Source of the DNA: DATEMK01 sp035275625 | Lineage (GTDB): Bacteria > Bacteroidota > Bacteroidia > AKYH767-A > OLB10 | DNA: 14,745 nucleotides | NCBI GenBank assembly: GCA_035275625.1 | Contig: DATEMK010000059.1 | Location: 1 to 14,745, forward strand | Direction: 5' to 3' | In this document: in pieces, positions 1 through 7,004 of the stretch | Numbering within the stretch: the first letter of the stretch is position 1 | How the letters are laid out: every line of letters begins with the position of its first letter | Made by a program: the position numbers and the translations under genes | The notes under the pieces: model-generated | What the model was told of the DNA's origin: nothing | The model's database searches: none | The model's input: only the letters and a program-made list of their open reading frames with translations

Positions 1-926
1 CCTCCAAACACTCCGCGGTCAGTTCCATCGGTGCCATTGAGCAGGCCGGGCGAACCTGCGGCAAGGCGGTAGTCATGGGCATAATCAAATGTGGCGCCTG
101 CAAGCGGAAAGGAGACAAACAACGGATTAACATTCACTAAATTATTGACTCCGGGTGCAGAAAAAGTATTATTTGCGCAGGAAAAGCTGATGTTATTATT
201 CATCACATTATTTGGAGCTCCCCCGGTAGCGCCTTGCGGAGATGAGCGATAAAAAATATTGTTGTTTATTATTGCCTGGTTGATGTTTGCAAAACTGGCC
301 GGCATTAATCCCAGGAAAATATTATTCTCAATAAAAAATGTCAGCGGTGTAGTTCCGGGACTATTGCTAATTAGTTGTGTGCTGAAAACATTATTTCTAA
401 TAAAGGTATTGTTAGTGAGTGAATTGTTAAAGTTAATGTTGGCTGGTGAACCGCTTACAGGCTGCAGAAATACACATGCCTCAACTGTTAAGTTTGTTGT
501 GCCAATGCACGAAATTCCCACCGTGCCAAAAAGGGCGGAGTATTCAATAAACTTGCATCTTTTTACAGTAGTGCCGGTGCTTGCATTAATAGTTAAGAAC
601 TGCATGGTTAATCCTATCAGCTGGCAATTATTAATGCCGGGATTTACAGTAACTGTTGTAAAGGAGGATGGCAGCGGAGCCTGCTTGTTAGGATTGTGCC
701 CCGCACCAATTATTACAATGCCGGTTTTGTTTATTGTTATTGCTCCGTAATTTACAGATGAGCCATGTACATAAATAGTATCGTTTGGAATAGCGGCAAG
801 AAGGGCCGCTGCAAAGGTGGTAAATTGTCCGGGTGTGTAAGGCATATTGCAGAGCGTACGGATGGTTGCTTGTGACGGCTGGCTGAAAAAAAGCACCCAT
901 GTTAATAAGACGCAAATTTTTTTCAT
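1..926 (-). CDS. Secreted right-handed parallel beta-helix protein, C-terminus beyond the left edge
   Basis: This reading frame is open from an ATG at 926 to the left edge, giving 308 complete codons and no stop. It starts MKKICVLLTWVLFFSQPSQA, a Sec signal peptide with probable cleavage after SQA (residue 20). Residues about 100-250 carry repeated short Asn-rich turns (FIRNNVFS, FIENNIFL, INNNIFYR, MNNNISFS), the pattern of PbH1 coils in parallel beta-helix proteins. Residues 267-308 read NPLF, then HDYRLAAGSPGLLNGTDGTD and RGVFG, the typical end of the helix in Bacteroidota right-handed beta-helix proteins. A T9SS sorting domain may follow outside the window. The substrate is unknown; such folds include polysaccharide lyases and adhesins. 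A shorter overlapping frame starting at 930 lacks a signal peptide and is a shadow. A TAGTTTTG box lies about 68 nt upstream of the start. Confidence 0.85.
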   Translation of the reverse strand, partial: MKKICVLLTWVLFFSQPSQATIRTLCNMPYTPGQFTTFAAALLAAIPNDTIYVHGSSVNYGAITINKTGIVIIGAGHNPNKQAPLPSSFTTVTVNPGINNCQLIGLTMQFLTINASTGTTVKRCKFIEYSALFGTVGISCIGTTNLTVEACVFLQPVSGSPANINFNNSLTNNTFIRNNVFSTQLISNSPGTTPLTFFIENNIFLGLMPASFANINQAIINNNIFYRSSPQGATGGAPNNVMNNNISFSCANNTFSAPGVNNLVNVNPLFVSFPLAGATFDYAHDYRLAAGSPGLLNGTDGTDRGVFG

Positions 927-993
927 ACATTTCAGAGAGATCGTTTTCGAATGCATCTTTTTGTGGAGCATGGTATATGATTTTTTATGATCC

Positions 994-1001
994 CAAAACT
1001 A
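994..1001 (-). promoter_or_regulatory. Candidate -7 promoter element (TAGTTTTG) of the beta-helix gene
   Basis: TAGTTTTG on the minus strand matches the Bacteroidota -7 consensus TAnnTTTG and lies 67 nt before the start codon of the beta-helix gene. I see no clear TTTG -33 partner. Matched by motif only. Confidence 0.35.
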
Positions 1002-1101
1002 CCATGAGTTTTAGCGGAAAAAATACTGCATATGTGGTAATTGGAGTACCTTCAAAGTCTTCCTCCCGATAGCTTAAAACAGTGTTGATTTGATCAGTTG
1101 T

Positions 1102-1115
1102 CCGGGTACACCCGG
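1102..1115 (-). terminator. GC-rich inverted repeat after the metallophosphoesterase gene, possible terminator
   Basis: CCGGGT and ACCCGG form a perfect 6-bp inverted repeat around a 2-base centre, about 30 nt after the metallophosphoesterase stop. There is no adjacent T tract on the minus strand, so it is not a canonical intrinsic terminator. As RNA the loop would have to open by at least one base pair. Confidence 0.3.
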
Positions 1116-1143
1116 TTGCAAAATATTTTAATTGCCTGAACTC

Positions 1144-3138
1144 TCAATAACACGGCACAATGGCCTTTTCATCAGAAGAGCTGGAGGGTTTTTCAAATTT
1201 ATTTTTCATATATTCGATCACTGACCTTCGCATTTTTACTTCCATCCCGCGATTTATTATCTCAAAGTCCGGGGAATTTTTTAAAAAATACATATGCTCC
1301 TGCCTGCCTGCAGCAAGATAATCTGTCATGGCAATAGTATATAACGTATCAGGCTGTATAGCCTGGTTATTGATCATCCATAGCGAACTGTCAACATTTG
1401 TTGAAATTCCATATTGCTGAAGAAAGCATCCATTGCCCGGATGACCTTTACTTACGTTAAGTAATGAGTCAAGCAGCCAGCCTTTCATCTTCCTGGTGAC
1501 TATTTTGGAGTCATAAGGAAGTGTACGGATAATATCATATACCCTTATTATATTTTTAATCGAATCATCAATGCGAATGCTTCCGCTGTTATAAATAAAG
1601 GCATCTATACTTTCACTCTTCCCGGGAAATTTATTAACCGCTTCGAATACTGCTTTAGCAATATCCCGGGTTAAATTGGTCTGTTTGAACCGGACACTTT
1701 TTTCCGTTCCATCATACATAATGGTACTATCTTTCCCCAGGATCAAACAGGGGGGATTTAATGAATCCTCCTTTATCCAGTATTTTGTAGCTAAAGTATT
1801 CCATTTGCCAGCGCGCGCACGGATATCTGCATCTTCTTCATATTTCTTGTCATTAGTAATAGTATCCAGCTTTGACGTTATGGTCAATTCTTTTGTCCTT
1901 TTATTATACTCCAATGAATGCACATAAACAGTTTTCACATTCGCATCGGCTTTTGTGACGTAATTCATTCCGTTATCAGTTGCCCTGATTGTGTCAATTG
2001 AATTGGTATGATCATGTCCACCCATGATTAATTTTACCTGTGGAAAACGCTTTGCCATCAGCTTATCTTCATCACGGTTAAGATGCGTGAGGGCGACAAT
2101 AAAATCACATTTATTTTCCAACTCCATAATTGCTCTTCCGGCAGATTTATAGTAATCTTCATAAATAACATAATCTGTAACAGTTGAATTTACAGTTACT
2201 CCGAATATTCCAATTTTAATTTCGGTTCCGTCCGAATCTTTAAAAGGAAGAATTCTTGTTTCAGGAATAGGAACGTTTTCATTGTTCTCTTTTTGCGTAA
2301 ACCGGCAGCACGAAGAAGCATTCATAACATTTGTGCTCACCCATTTGAAACAGGATTGATTTATCCTGTCCTTCAGATCTTTCTCTTTCAGATCGAATTC
2401 ATGATTGCCGAAAGTCACAAGGTCAACTCCCAATGAATTGAGCACATCCACCATTTGTCGCCCATCAATTTTTTCACCTAAGCTATCAATAAGTTTCCAT
2501 GAATCTTTTTCATAGCTTAATTGCCGTCCGTCAATTTTTTTACCTGTAATATCTTTTGCAGTACCGATGGCTGAAGGAGAAAGAAAATCACCGCATACAA
2601 CCGTATAAGTATTGTGATTGGATTTACACAGTTCACGTTTTAAAGCGGCTACTCTTCCAAGTCCTCCTACCGTTCCGTTATCAAGCGGGGAAATTTCATA
2701 AACATCATTTATTTGAAGAAACGTGACTGTGATTTTGTCATCATCATTGGCAGAATTTAGATTAAGGCAGTTGCAATAAAATAAAAATACAAAACCAAAT
2801 AAAATACATGAAATAACTAAGAATATTATTCTCCATCTTTTATCATTCGTTTTCTTTTTTTCTGAACTATCATCATCATTAGTATTATTTTCCTTTTCAC
2901 GAATTTTATTAATATTAAAAATAGCTATTATTACCAAAGAAATTATAGCAAGAAAAAGAAATAATAACGGCAGTTTTGCAATAAGAATTTTTGAAAATTC
3001 TGTTTCAGGATCCCACTGAAATTGTCCCGTAATCCAGAAAAGAAATAAAAGAATCACCGCTATTATGAATATTGAATAACTATATTTCAGATTCTCGTTT
3101 TTCCTCTCTTTGATAATACCACTATTTTTTTTCGGCAT
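1144..3138 (-). CDS. Membrane-anchored 5'-nucleotidase-type metallophosphoesterase
   Basis: Probably hydrolyses nucleoside monophosphates or related phosphoesters outside the cytoplasm. Three hydrophobic segments (about 22-36, 51-74, 103-121) precede the enzyme, with a charged linker (76-102) between the second and third. The positive-inside rule puts the catalytic part in the periplasm. The metallophosphatase domain (about 136-400) shows QINDVYE (D145), GDFLSPS (183-189), GNHEFD (244-249), the Asn of STN (270), THLNRDED (351-358) and GGHDH (373-377). The 5'-nucleotidase C-terminal domain (about 480-640) shows YNSGSIR (516-522), LPYDS and TDYLAAGRQEHMYF. The family's D-x-H is D-V-Y here, a variant I recall from a subgroup. 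GKKIDGRQ and GEKIDGRQ occur 22 residues apart just before GNHEFD. Secreted relatives normally have a simple signal peptide, so the 3-TM anchor is unusual. The start overlaps the upstream 4-TM gene by 17 nt, implying coupled translation. Confidence 0.85.
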   Translation of the reverse strand: MPKKNSGIIKERKNENLKYSYSIFIIAVILLFLFWITGQFQWDPETEFSKILIAKLPLLFLFLAIISLVIIAIFNINKIREKENNTNDDDSSEKKKTNDKRWRIIFLVISCILFGFVFLFYCNCLNLNSANDDDKITVTFLQINDVYEISPLDNGTVGGLGRVAALKRELCKSNHNTYTVVCGDFLSPSAIGTAKDITGKKIDGRQLSYEKDSWKLIDSLGEKIDGRQMVDVLNSLGVDLVTFGNHEFDLKEKDLKDRINQSCFKWVSTNVMNASSCCRFTQKENNENVPIPETRILPFKDSDGTEIKIGIFGVTVNSTVTDYVIYEDYYKSAGRAIMELENKCDFIVALTHLNRDEDKLMAKRFPQVKLIMGGHDHTNSIDTIRATDNGMNYVTKADANVKTVYVHSLEYNKRTKELTITSKLDTITNDKKYEEDADIRARAGKWNTLATKYWIKEDSLNPPCLILGKDSTIMYDGTEKSVRFKQTNLTRDIAKAVFEAVNKFPGKSESIDAFIYNSGSIRIDDSIKNIIRVYDIIRTLPYDSKIVTRKMKGWLLDSLLNVSKGHPGNGCFLQQYGISTNVDSSLWMINNQAIQPDTLYTIAMTDYLAAGRQEHMYFLKNSPDFEIINRGMEVKMRRSVIEYMKNKFEKPSSSSDEKAIVPCY

Positions 3139-3793
3139 TTTTATTACATTGGTCCGGGTATTTTTTTACATATTCTCCTCGTATACTCTCTATTAGGATA
3201 TCGTTGGATTTATCGATTTTCATTATACAGTGCACAGCTATTAAAATAAGTGCTGTGGAAATTGTCAGCATTGCATACAACTGTAGAGAACTTCCATTTT
3301 CTTTTATAAATAGAAAGAATGCAAATTCAGCAACGATAACCAGGACACAGATTACAAAGAAATAATAGTGCTTTACAGTTTCAGGCATAATAGATGGGTT
3401 CGGTTTATGGATCATCTTTATGCGGATTGGAGGCAACCAGTTGCCGTAATTGAATTCAAGTTTCATACCTTCAATAAAAACTTTAAGCAGCAGGCGATGA
3501 TAGACATTGGCATCCAGGTGCCATAATAAGCCAATTCCTATTGAAGACAACCCGCATAGTACAATAATTAAAAGATATCCCATGTTTTGAATATTATCCT
3601 GGTGAGCAGCTATATACCCGGTGCCTATCAATGCCGAAAGCAGCCAATAGGAAGCCAGCCTGCGATAATTCATTTCAAGAGTATTGAAATGTTGCTCCAT
3701 AGACTGGATATTTGCAATTTGCTGTAAGACCATCCCGTATTCTACTTTTTTAATTTGATCTGAAGAATCCTCGGTGTTAATGGGTATCACCAT
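3122..3793 (-). CDS. Four-TM membrane protein of unknown function, coupled to the metallophosphoesterase
   Basis: I do not recognise this 223-residue family. A polar N-terminus (1-45), probably helical, is followed by hydrophobic segments at about 46-63, 72-92, 143-163 and 170-190. Between segments two and three lies a loop of about 50 residues with WHLDANVYHRLL (91-102) and IEGMKLEFNYGNWLPPIRIK (107-126). A charged, Lys-rich tail follows the last segment. The even number of segments puts both ends on the same side, probably cytoplasmic. The stop codon lies 17 nt inside the downstream metallophosphoesterase gene, so the two are very likely co-transcribed and may form one membrane complex. It could be a partner, topology factor or sensor for the enzyme; nothing in the sequence decides this. 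Confidence 0.75.
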   Translation of the reverse strand: MVIPINTEDSSDQIKKVEYGMVLQQIANIQSMEQHFNTLEMNYRRLASYWLLSALIGTGYIAAHQDNIQNMGYLLIIVLCGLSSIGIGLLWHLDANVYHRLLLKVFIEGMKLEFNYGNWLPPIRIKMIHKPNPSIMPETVKHYYFFVICVLVIVAEFAFFLFIKENGSSLQLYAMLTISTALILIAVHCIMKIDKSNDILIESIRGEYVKKYPDQCNKNAEKK

Positions 3794-3876
3794 AATAAGA
3801 GTATTTTATTTTTTTGAGCTTGCGTCCTTGTGGGCTCCGCAAATGACATGGTTGTAGAATAATTTTATTTACATTT

Positions 3877-4797
3877 TTAAGTATTCATCAGCACCTTTGC
3901 CAACCGGTAACCCGCAAGAGAAACACGTTTTTCACCGGTTTCCTTCGCAGAACTGCTATAGTCTGCTGCGTTAGGAATTAACGGTGCGGTAGTTTTTGAT
4001 TTTATTCCGTCAAGAGAGGCAACGCTGCCGTTTTTGTATGCTTTTGATACAGCAAGATCGAAGCTTTCAAAGCTCCATGTCTCAAAGGTGAGGGTATTGA
4101 CAGCGGGAAAAGAGGTTGCCGGGTTGGCATGTATCAATTGAATTGCCTGGTTTTTAGCAGTGCGGTAATTGTCCGAACTTCCAAGCAAACCATCCCAATA
4201 AGAATGCAACTTTACAGCGCTGCCTCCGCTTTTTACCTTTACAAAAATTTTATTGCCGCCTCTGTCTCCGTCCGGAAACATGGTATTAAAAAGAGAGCCG
4301 CAGTGCAAAGGCTGATGGATGTCTCCTGCGAGGTGAATAAACCAGCAAAGCGAAATTGATTTGGCAGTGTTGCTTGCAGAAGCGTCACTCAGAGTTTCCA
4401 TGCATTCCTCCATTGCTGAAAGGATATTATCATCCTCATTCTGGGCATTTTTATCGTGCCCGTTGCTGAAATCAACTTTATAGGTGATGTAATGCCATTC
4501 CGGGTGGTCATTTGGGTTACCGCTGTTACGTATATCATCAGGCCATGTGGCTGCCTTCATAAATAAGAATTCTCCGAATTCGACATTGCTGATATTTACA
4601 TATTCATCCATCCATTTATCGAAAAAAGGATGCGCTTTTAAAACATCAGCATAATATACCTGTATTGAATCGGAAAGACTACGGTAGGCAATGCTTGCCA
4701 CCAACATATGCCCGCGGGCATTCCATGCGGAAGAATTTGTTACACACAGCAGCAGCAGCATAGCCGAAAGAATGATTTGTTTCAGATTTGTTTTCAT
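3877..4797 (-). CDS. Secreted S1/P1-family zinc-dependent nuclease
   Basis: Extracellular or periplasmic nuclease of the S1/P1 (phospholipase C-like) fold, degrading single-stranded DNA or RNA and releasing 5'-nucleotides with three zinc ions. Signal peptide 1-24 ends in SSA, so the mature protein starts at W25, the N-terminal Trp that is itself a zinc ligand in this family. All nine ligands are visible: W25 and H30 (WNARGH), D87 (ATWPDD), H102 (EWHY), H155, D159 and H165 (HLAGDIHQPLH), H198 and D202 (LHSYWD). GDRGGN (177-182) is also typical. Length (306) fits the family. It lies upstream of the 4-TM/5'-nucleotidase pair on the same strand across an 83-nt gap, and could feed that enzyme with nucleotides (inference). 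No TAnnTTTG box was found before the start. Confidence 0.93.
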   Translation of the reverse strand: MKTNLKQIILSAMLLLLCVTNSSAWNARGHMLVASIAYRSLSDSIQVYYADVLKAHPFFDKWMDEYVNISNVEFGEFLFMKAATWPDDIRNSGNPNDHPEWHYITYKVDFSNGHDKNAQNEDDNILSAMEECMETLSDASASNTAKSISLCWFIHLAGDIHQPLHCGSLFNTMFPDGDRGGNKIFVKVKSGGSAVKLHSYWDGLLGSSDNYRTAKNQAIQLIHANPATSFPAVNTLTFETWSFESFDLAVSKAYKNGSVASLDGIKSKTTAPLIPNAADYSSSAKETGEKRVSLAGYRLAKVLMNT

Positions 4798-5160
4798 GTT
4801 TATTTATATGTTATAATTATTTTATACTATTTTTTCTTCCCGTTTCTTATTTTAAAATATAAGCTATATCATTTGAAGCCTGGACACGATTGTATAATTA
4901 AGCCAGTAATGCCGCTTGAAATATTTGGCATTATTGAATCCTGCAACAACCAGGATACACACTATCCAATCCTAAAGCTCATAAAAACAATTAACCTCGC
5001 AATCATCCGGGTTTATTCTTCAGGGGGATAAAGATGGATTTAGCAGATGAAATGCAAACCAGACCCAAACGTAAAAACTTTATTTTAAATTACCAAATAA
5101 ATGCACGATTTTTTCAAACCCAAATCTCCCGGGTTTTGATACTAATAATATGATTGGGCT
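4798..5160. other. 363-bp A/T-rich intergenic stretch without a supported gene
   Basis: It lies between the nuclease start and the stop of the T9SS cargo gene, both minus strand, so it should hold the nuclease promoter and the end of the cargo transcript. I found no TAnnTTTG box on the minus strand. A 6-bp inverted repeat AAACCC/GGGTTT (5116-5121, 5131-5136) could be the transcript end, but no T tract follows it on the minus strand. A plus-strand open frame crossing the left part has no coding character. No repeat copy is present here. Confidence 0.6.
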
Positions 5161-6717
5161 CTAATGCGCTATCACCACTTTTCGGACAACAGTTCCCTGG
5201 CGGGTTTGTGCCGTCAGCAAATACATTCCGTTGGCCAGGTTTGAAGTTTGCAATTTCAGGTTTGTTGCCGGTTGCGAAATAGTTTTTGTAACAACAGCTT
5301 TCCCTGTAATATCTGACAACTGCAACACATCACCTGTTGAAAGCTCAACACCCGAAACCGTTAGCTCATTTTGAGCAGGGACAGGAAAAATAATAAGATC
5401 AATTTCAGAAGCGTAAAATTCTTTTACTGCGGTTGCCGAATCAATAAGCACACCGCTGCAGGCATCGTAGCGATAATGACCGCGCGGCTGCACAATTACC
5501 TGCAGCACAGAATCATTAACTGTAACGGGAGTTGTGGTAACGGTTTGCGGAGCAGGGGTAACCGGCAGGGTTGTTATAACAGGCTGCACGGGATTATAAA
5601 CGCAAAACCCGTTAAAAGCCGAATCGGTGTGAAACAGATGGTTTTTATCTTTTGATAACGTGCAGTACCAGCCCGTACCCGTGTCGGGGACAACGGTTAA
5701 TAAATCGTAACCGCTCCAGGCCGGGGCTCCCCACCACCCCAGTTTTTTTACCCATGAGGAGTTTCCGGCTGAATCGAATTTAAAAACAAGCGGGGGAGAT
5801 TCGTTGCTTGCCGTCAGCTGTCCTGTAACAAGGCATCCGCTGTCTTTGCACACGTTGATCGTGCGTGGATACACGTTGCTTGTGGTGGTAACCTTTTGTG
5901 CCCACACCGGTTGATTTTGGCCGTCAAAACGAAACACACCAAAGCGGTAAGCTCCTGTGGCGGCTTTGAGTTGGAACATGCAGTAGCTTCCGCCCGATGG
6001 TATTTTTGAAACATTGAAATGGGGGATATTGCTACCGGTGAAGCAGGTATCAGGACCGATAAATAACGAATAATAATTACTTACCATGCCAGATGGATCT
6101 GTAGTAAAAATAAAAAAATCAGGGGAAGACACATTCAGCCCTCCCCAAACCGTATATGTACCCGAGGGGTTAGCCTCAGCTTCCCAGATCAGGAAATTGC
6201 CATAGTCATAGGCATTGTCAACATTACCGGCTCCATCAATGAACACTATTAAATTGTGAAAGGTTACCATCATCCCGCCATTGGAATAAGGGTCCATATC
6301 GAGTGCATTCGTGCCGGGCGGGGGAATAAATTTTTTAGCCCACAGTACGTTTCCTGACAAATCCGCTTTAATAATTATAAAATGGCTGCCCGAAGTAAGC
6401 TGCTTGGTTAAAATTGCAATGTTGCCGTCTGATAGCAGGCTCACCTTGGTGGGAGTTTCAACTGCATAGCCAAACGTGATGTCTTCCTGCCACAGCATGG
6501 CACCGTTCATATCAATCTTAAACAATGAAAAAGTATTGATTATGCCTCCTGCAGAGGTTGATGTGCCAATGATGCTGCCATCGGGGCATCTGGTAATTAT
6601 CGGCCTCACAGTGCCAGATGCACCGGGAGTGGTGGTGTAGTAATATCCGAAATTAGGCTGCGAAAATCCCGGCAGGAATATTCCGCAAAAAAGCAATGTG
6701 GCAATTATTTTTTTCAT
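5161..6717 (-). CDS. Secreted T9SS type A sorting-domain protein with propeller-like repeats
   Basis: Exported surface or extracellular protein of unknown activity. Residues 1-19 (MKKIIATLLFCGIFLPGFS) are a Sec signal peptide. The body carries spaced repeats of the form F-K-x-D-x-x-G-N-x-x-W-x-K-K: FKIDMNGAMLWQEDI (66-80), IKADLSGNVLWAKKF (116-130), FRFDGQNQPVWAQKV (262-276), FKFDSAGNSSWVKKL (312-326). This suggests beta-propeller-like blades. A Thr/Pro/Val-rich linker (about 379-411) precedes the C-terminal domain. Residues 440-518 (IIFPVPAQNELTV, then LQLSDITGKAV, NLANGMYLL, VVRKVVI) are a T9SS type A sorting domain, which directs outer-membrane translocation and surface anchoring or release. 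It diverges from the S8 protease gene, and the 287-bp spacer between them holds repeat copy A and promoter boxes for both. Confidence 0.85.
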   Translation of the reverse strand: MKKIIATLLFCGIFLPGFSQPNFGYYYTTTPGASGTVRPIITRCPDGSIIGTSTSAGGIINTFSLFKIDMNGAMLWQEDITFGYAVETPTKVSLLSDGNIAILTKQLTSGSHFIIIKADLSGNVLWAKKFIPPPGTNALDMDPYSNGGMMVTFHNLIVFIDGAGNVDNAYDYGNFLIWEAEANPSGTYTVWGGLNVSSPDFFIFTTDPSGMVSNYYSLFIGPDTCFTGSNIPHFNVSKIPSGGSYCMFQLKAATGAYRFGVFRFDGQNQPVWAQKVTTTSNVYPRTINVCKDSGCLVTGQLTASNESPPLVFKFDSAGNSSWVKKLGWWGAPAWSGYDLLTVVPDTGTGWYCTLSKDKNHLFHTDSAFNGFCVYNPVQPVITTLPVTPAPQTVTTTPVTVNDSVLQVIVQPRGHYRYDACSGVLIDSATAVKEFYASEIDLIIFPVPAQNELTVSGVELSTGDVLQLSDITGKAVVTKTISQPATNLKLQTSNLANGMYLLTAQTRQGTVVRKVVIAH

Positions 6718-6728
6718 TTCTTTTTTTC

Positions 6729-6736
6729 CAAATATA
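6729..6736 (-). promoter_or_regulatory. Candidate -7 promoter element (TATATTTG) of the T9SS cargo gene
   Basis: A perfect TAnnTTTG match on the minus strand, ending 11 nt before the cargo gene start codon. If used, the mRNA leader would be only a few nucleotides. The same octamer precedes the two plus-strand genes nearby. No obvious -33 TTTG. Confidence 0.4.
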
Positions 6737-6754
6737 AAAATTATCCTTTAAGTT

Positions 6755-6934
6755 GGATTTTCGAAATTTCAGCGTCTCAAAAAGGGCGATACTGAAACTG
6801 CAGAAAACCCTGAAGAAACCGGGATAAAAACCAACTTTTTTAATGTCGAAGGTCCTTGGGAGAATATTAAATAATTTGATTCCATGTTTCCGAAATTTCG
6901 GTTTCCCCGAAAAAGAAGAGGCTGAAACAACAAA
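6755..6934 (+). repeat. Dispersed intergenic repeat, copy A (modules 1-2-1')
   Basis: Module 1 (6755-6806) contains TTTTCGAAATTTCAG and an inverted repeat. Module 2 (6808-6877) has GAAGAAACC, a CTTTTTTAAT tract and TGGGAGAATATTAAATAATT. A diverged second module 1 (6882-6934) includes the 12-bp palindrome CCGAAATTTCGG (6890-6901). Modules 1 and 2 recur at 8614-8760 and 11663-11768 in the same orientation. The left end lies about 20 bp from the minus-strand -7 box and the right end about 9 bp from the plus-strand one, so the element nearly fills the space between two divergent promoters. No open frame or transposase is associated. Confidence 0.75.
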
Positions 6935-6942
6935 GTTTTATT

Positions 6943-6950
6943 TATATTTG
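6943..6950 (+). promoter_or_regulatory. Candidate -7 promoter element (TATATTTG) of the S8 protease gene
   Basis: Perfect match to TAnnTTTG, 54 nt before the protease start codon, which would leave a leader of roughly 48 nt. No clear -33 TTTG at the expected distance. It lies just right of repeat copy A. Confidence 0.5.
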
Positions 6951-7004
6951 TCAGGCTTTAAACAACAATCCTGATTATTCTTTCAAACACTAAAAATTAA
7001 TCCC

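Noticed and set aside
259..750. Plus-strand 163-codon open frame
   Set aside because: It is antisense to the beta-helix coding sequence; its hydrophobic product is a by-product of the Asn-rich repeats on the other strand.
688..930. Minus-strand 80-codon open frame at the start of the beta-helix gene
   Set aside because: It overlaps the signal-peptide-bearing frame starting at 926; its own product has no signal peptide or domain, whereas the other frame stays open to the left edge with clear beta-helix repeats.
3825..3846. TTGCG/CGCAA and GAGC/GCTC arms between nuclease and 4-TM genes, considered as a hairpin
   Set aside because: The two short stems compete, the loop is long and the flank on the minus strand is A-rich rather than T-rich.
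4708..5031. Plus-strand 107-codon open frame partly in the 4798-5160 spacer
   Set aside because: Antisense to the nuclease signal peptide, poly-aromatic and without domain or promoter; no coding character.
5116..5136. AAACCC/GGGTTT inverted repeat near the end of the T9SS cargo gene, considered as terminator
   Set aside because: Six-base stem with a 9-base loop and no T tract on the relevant strand; mentioned only in the spacer description.
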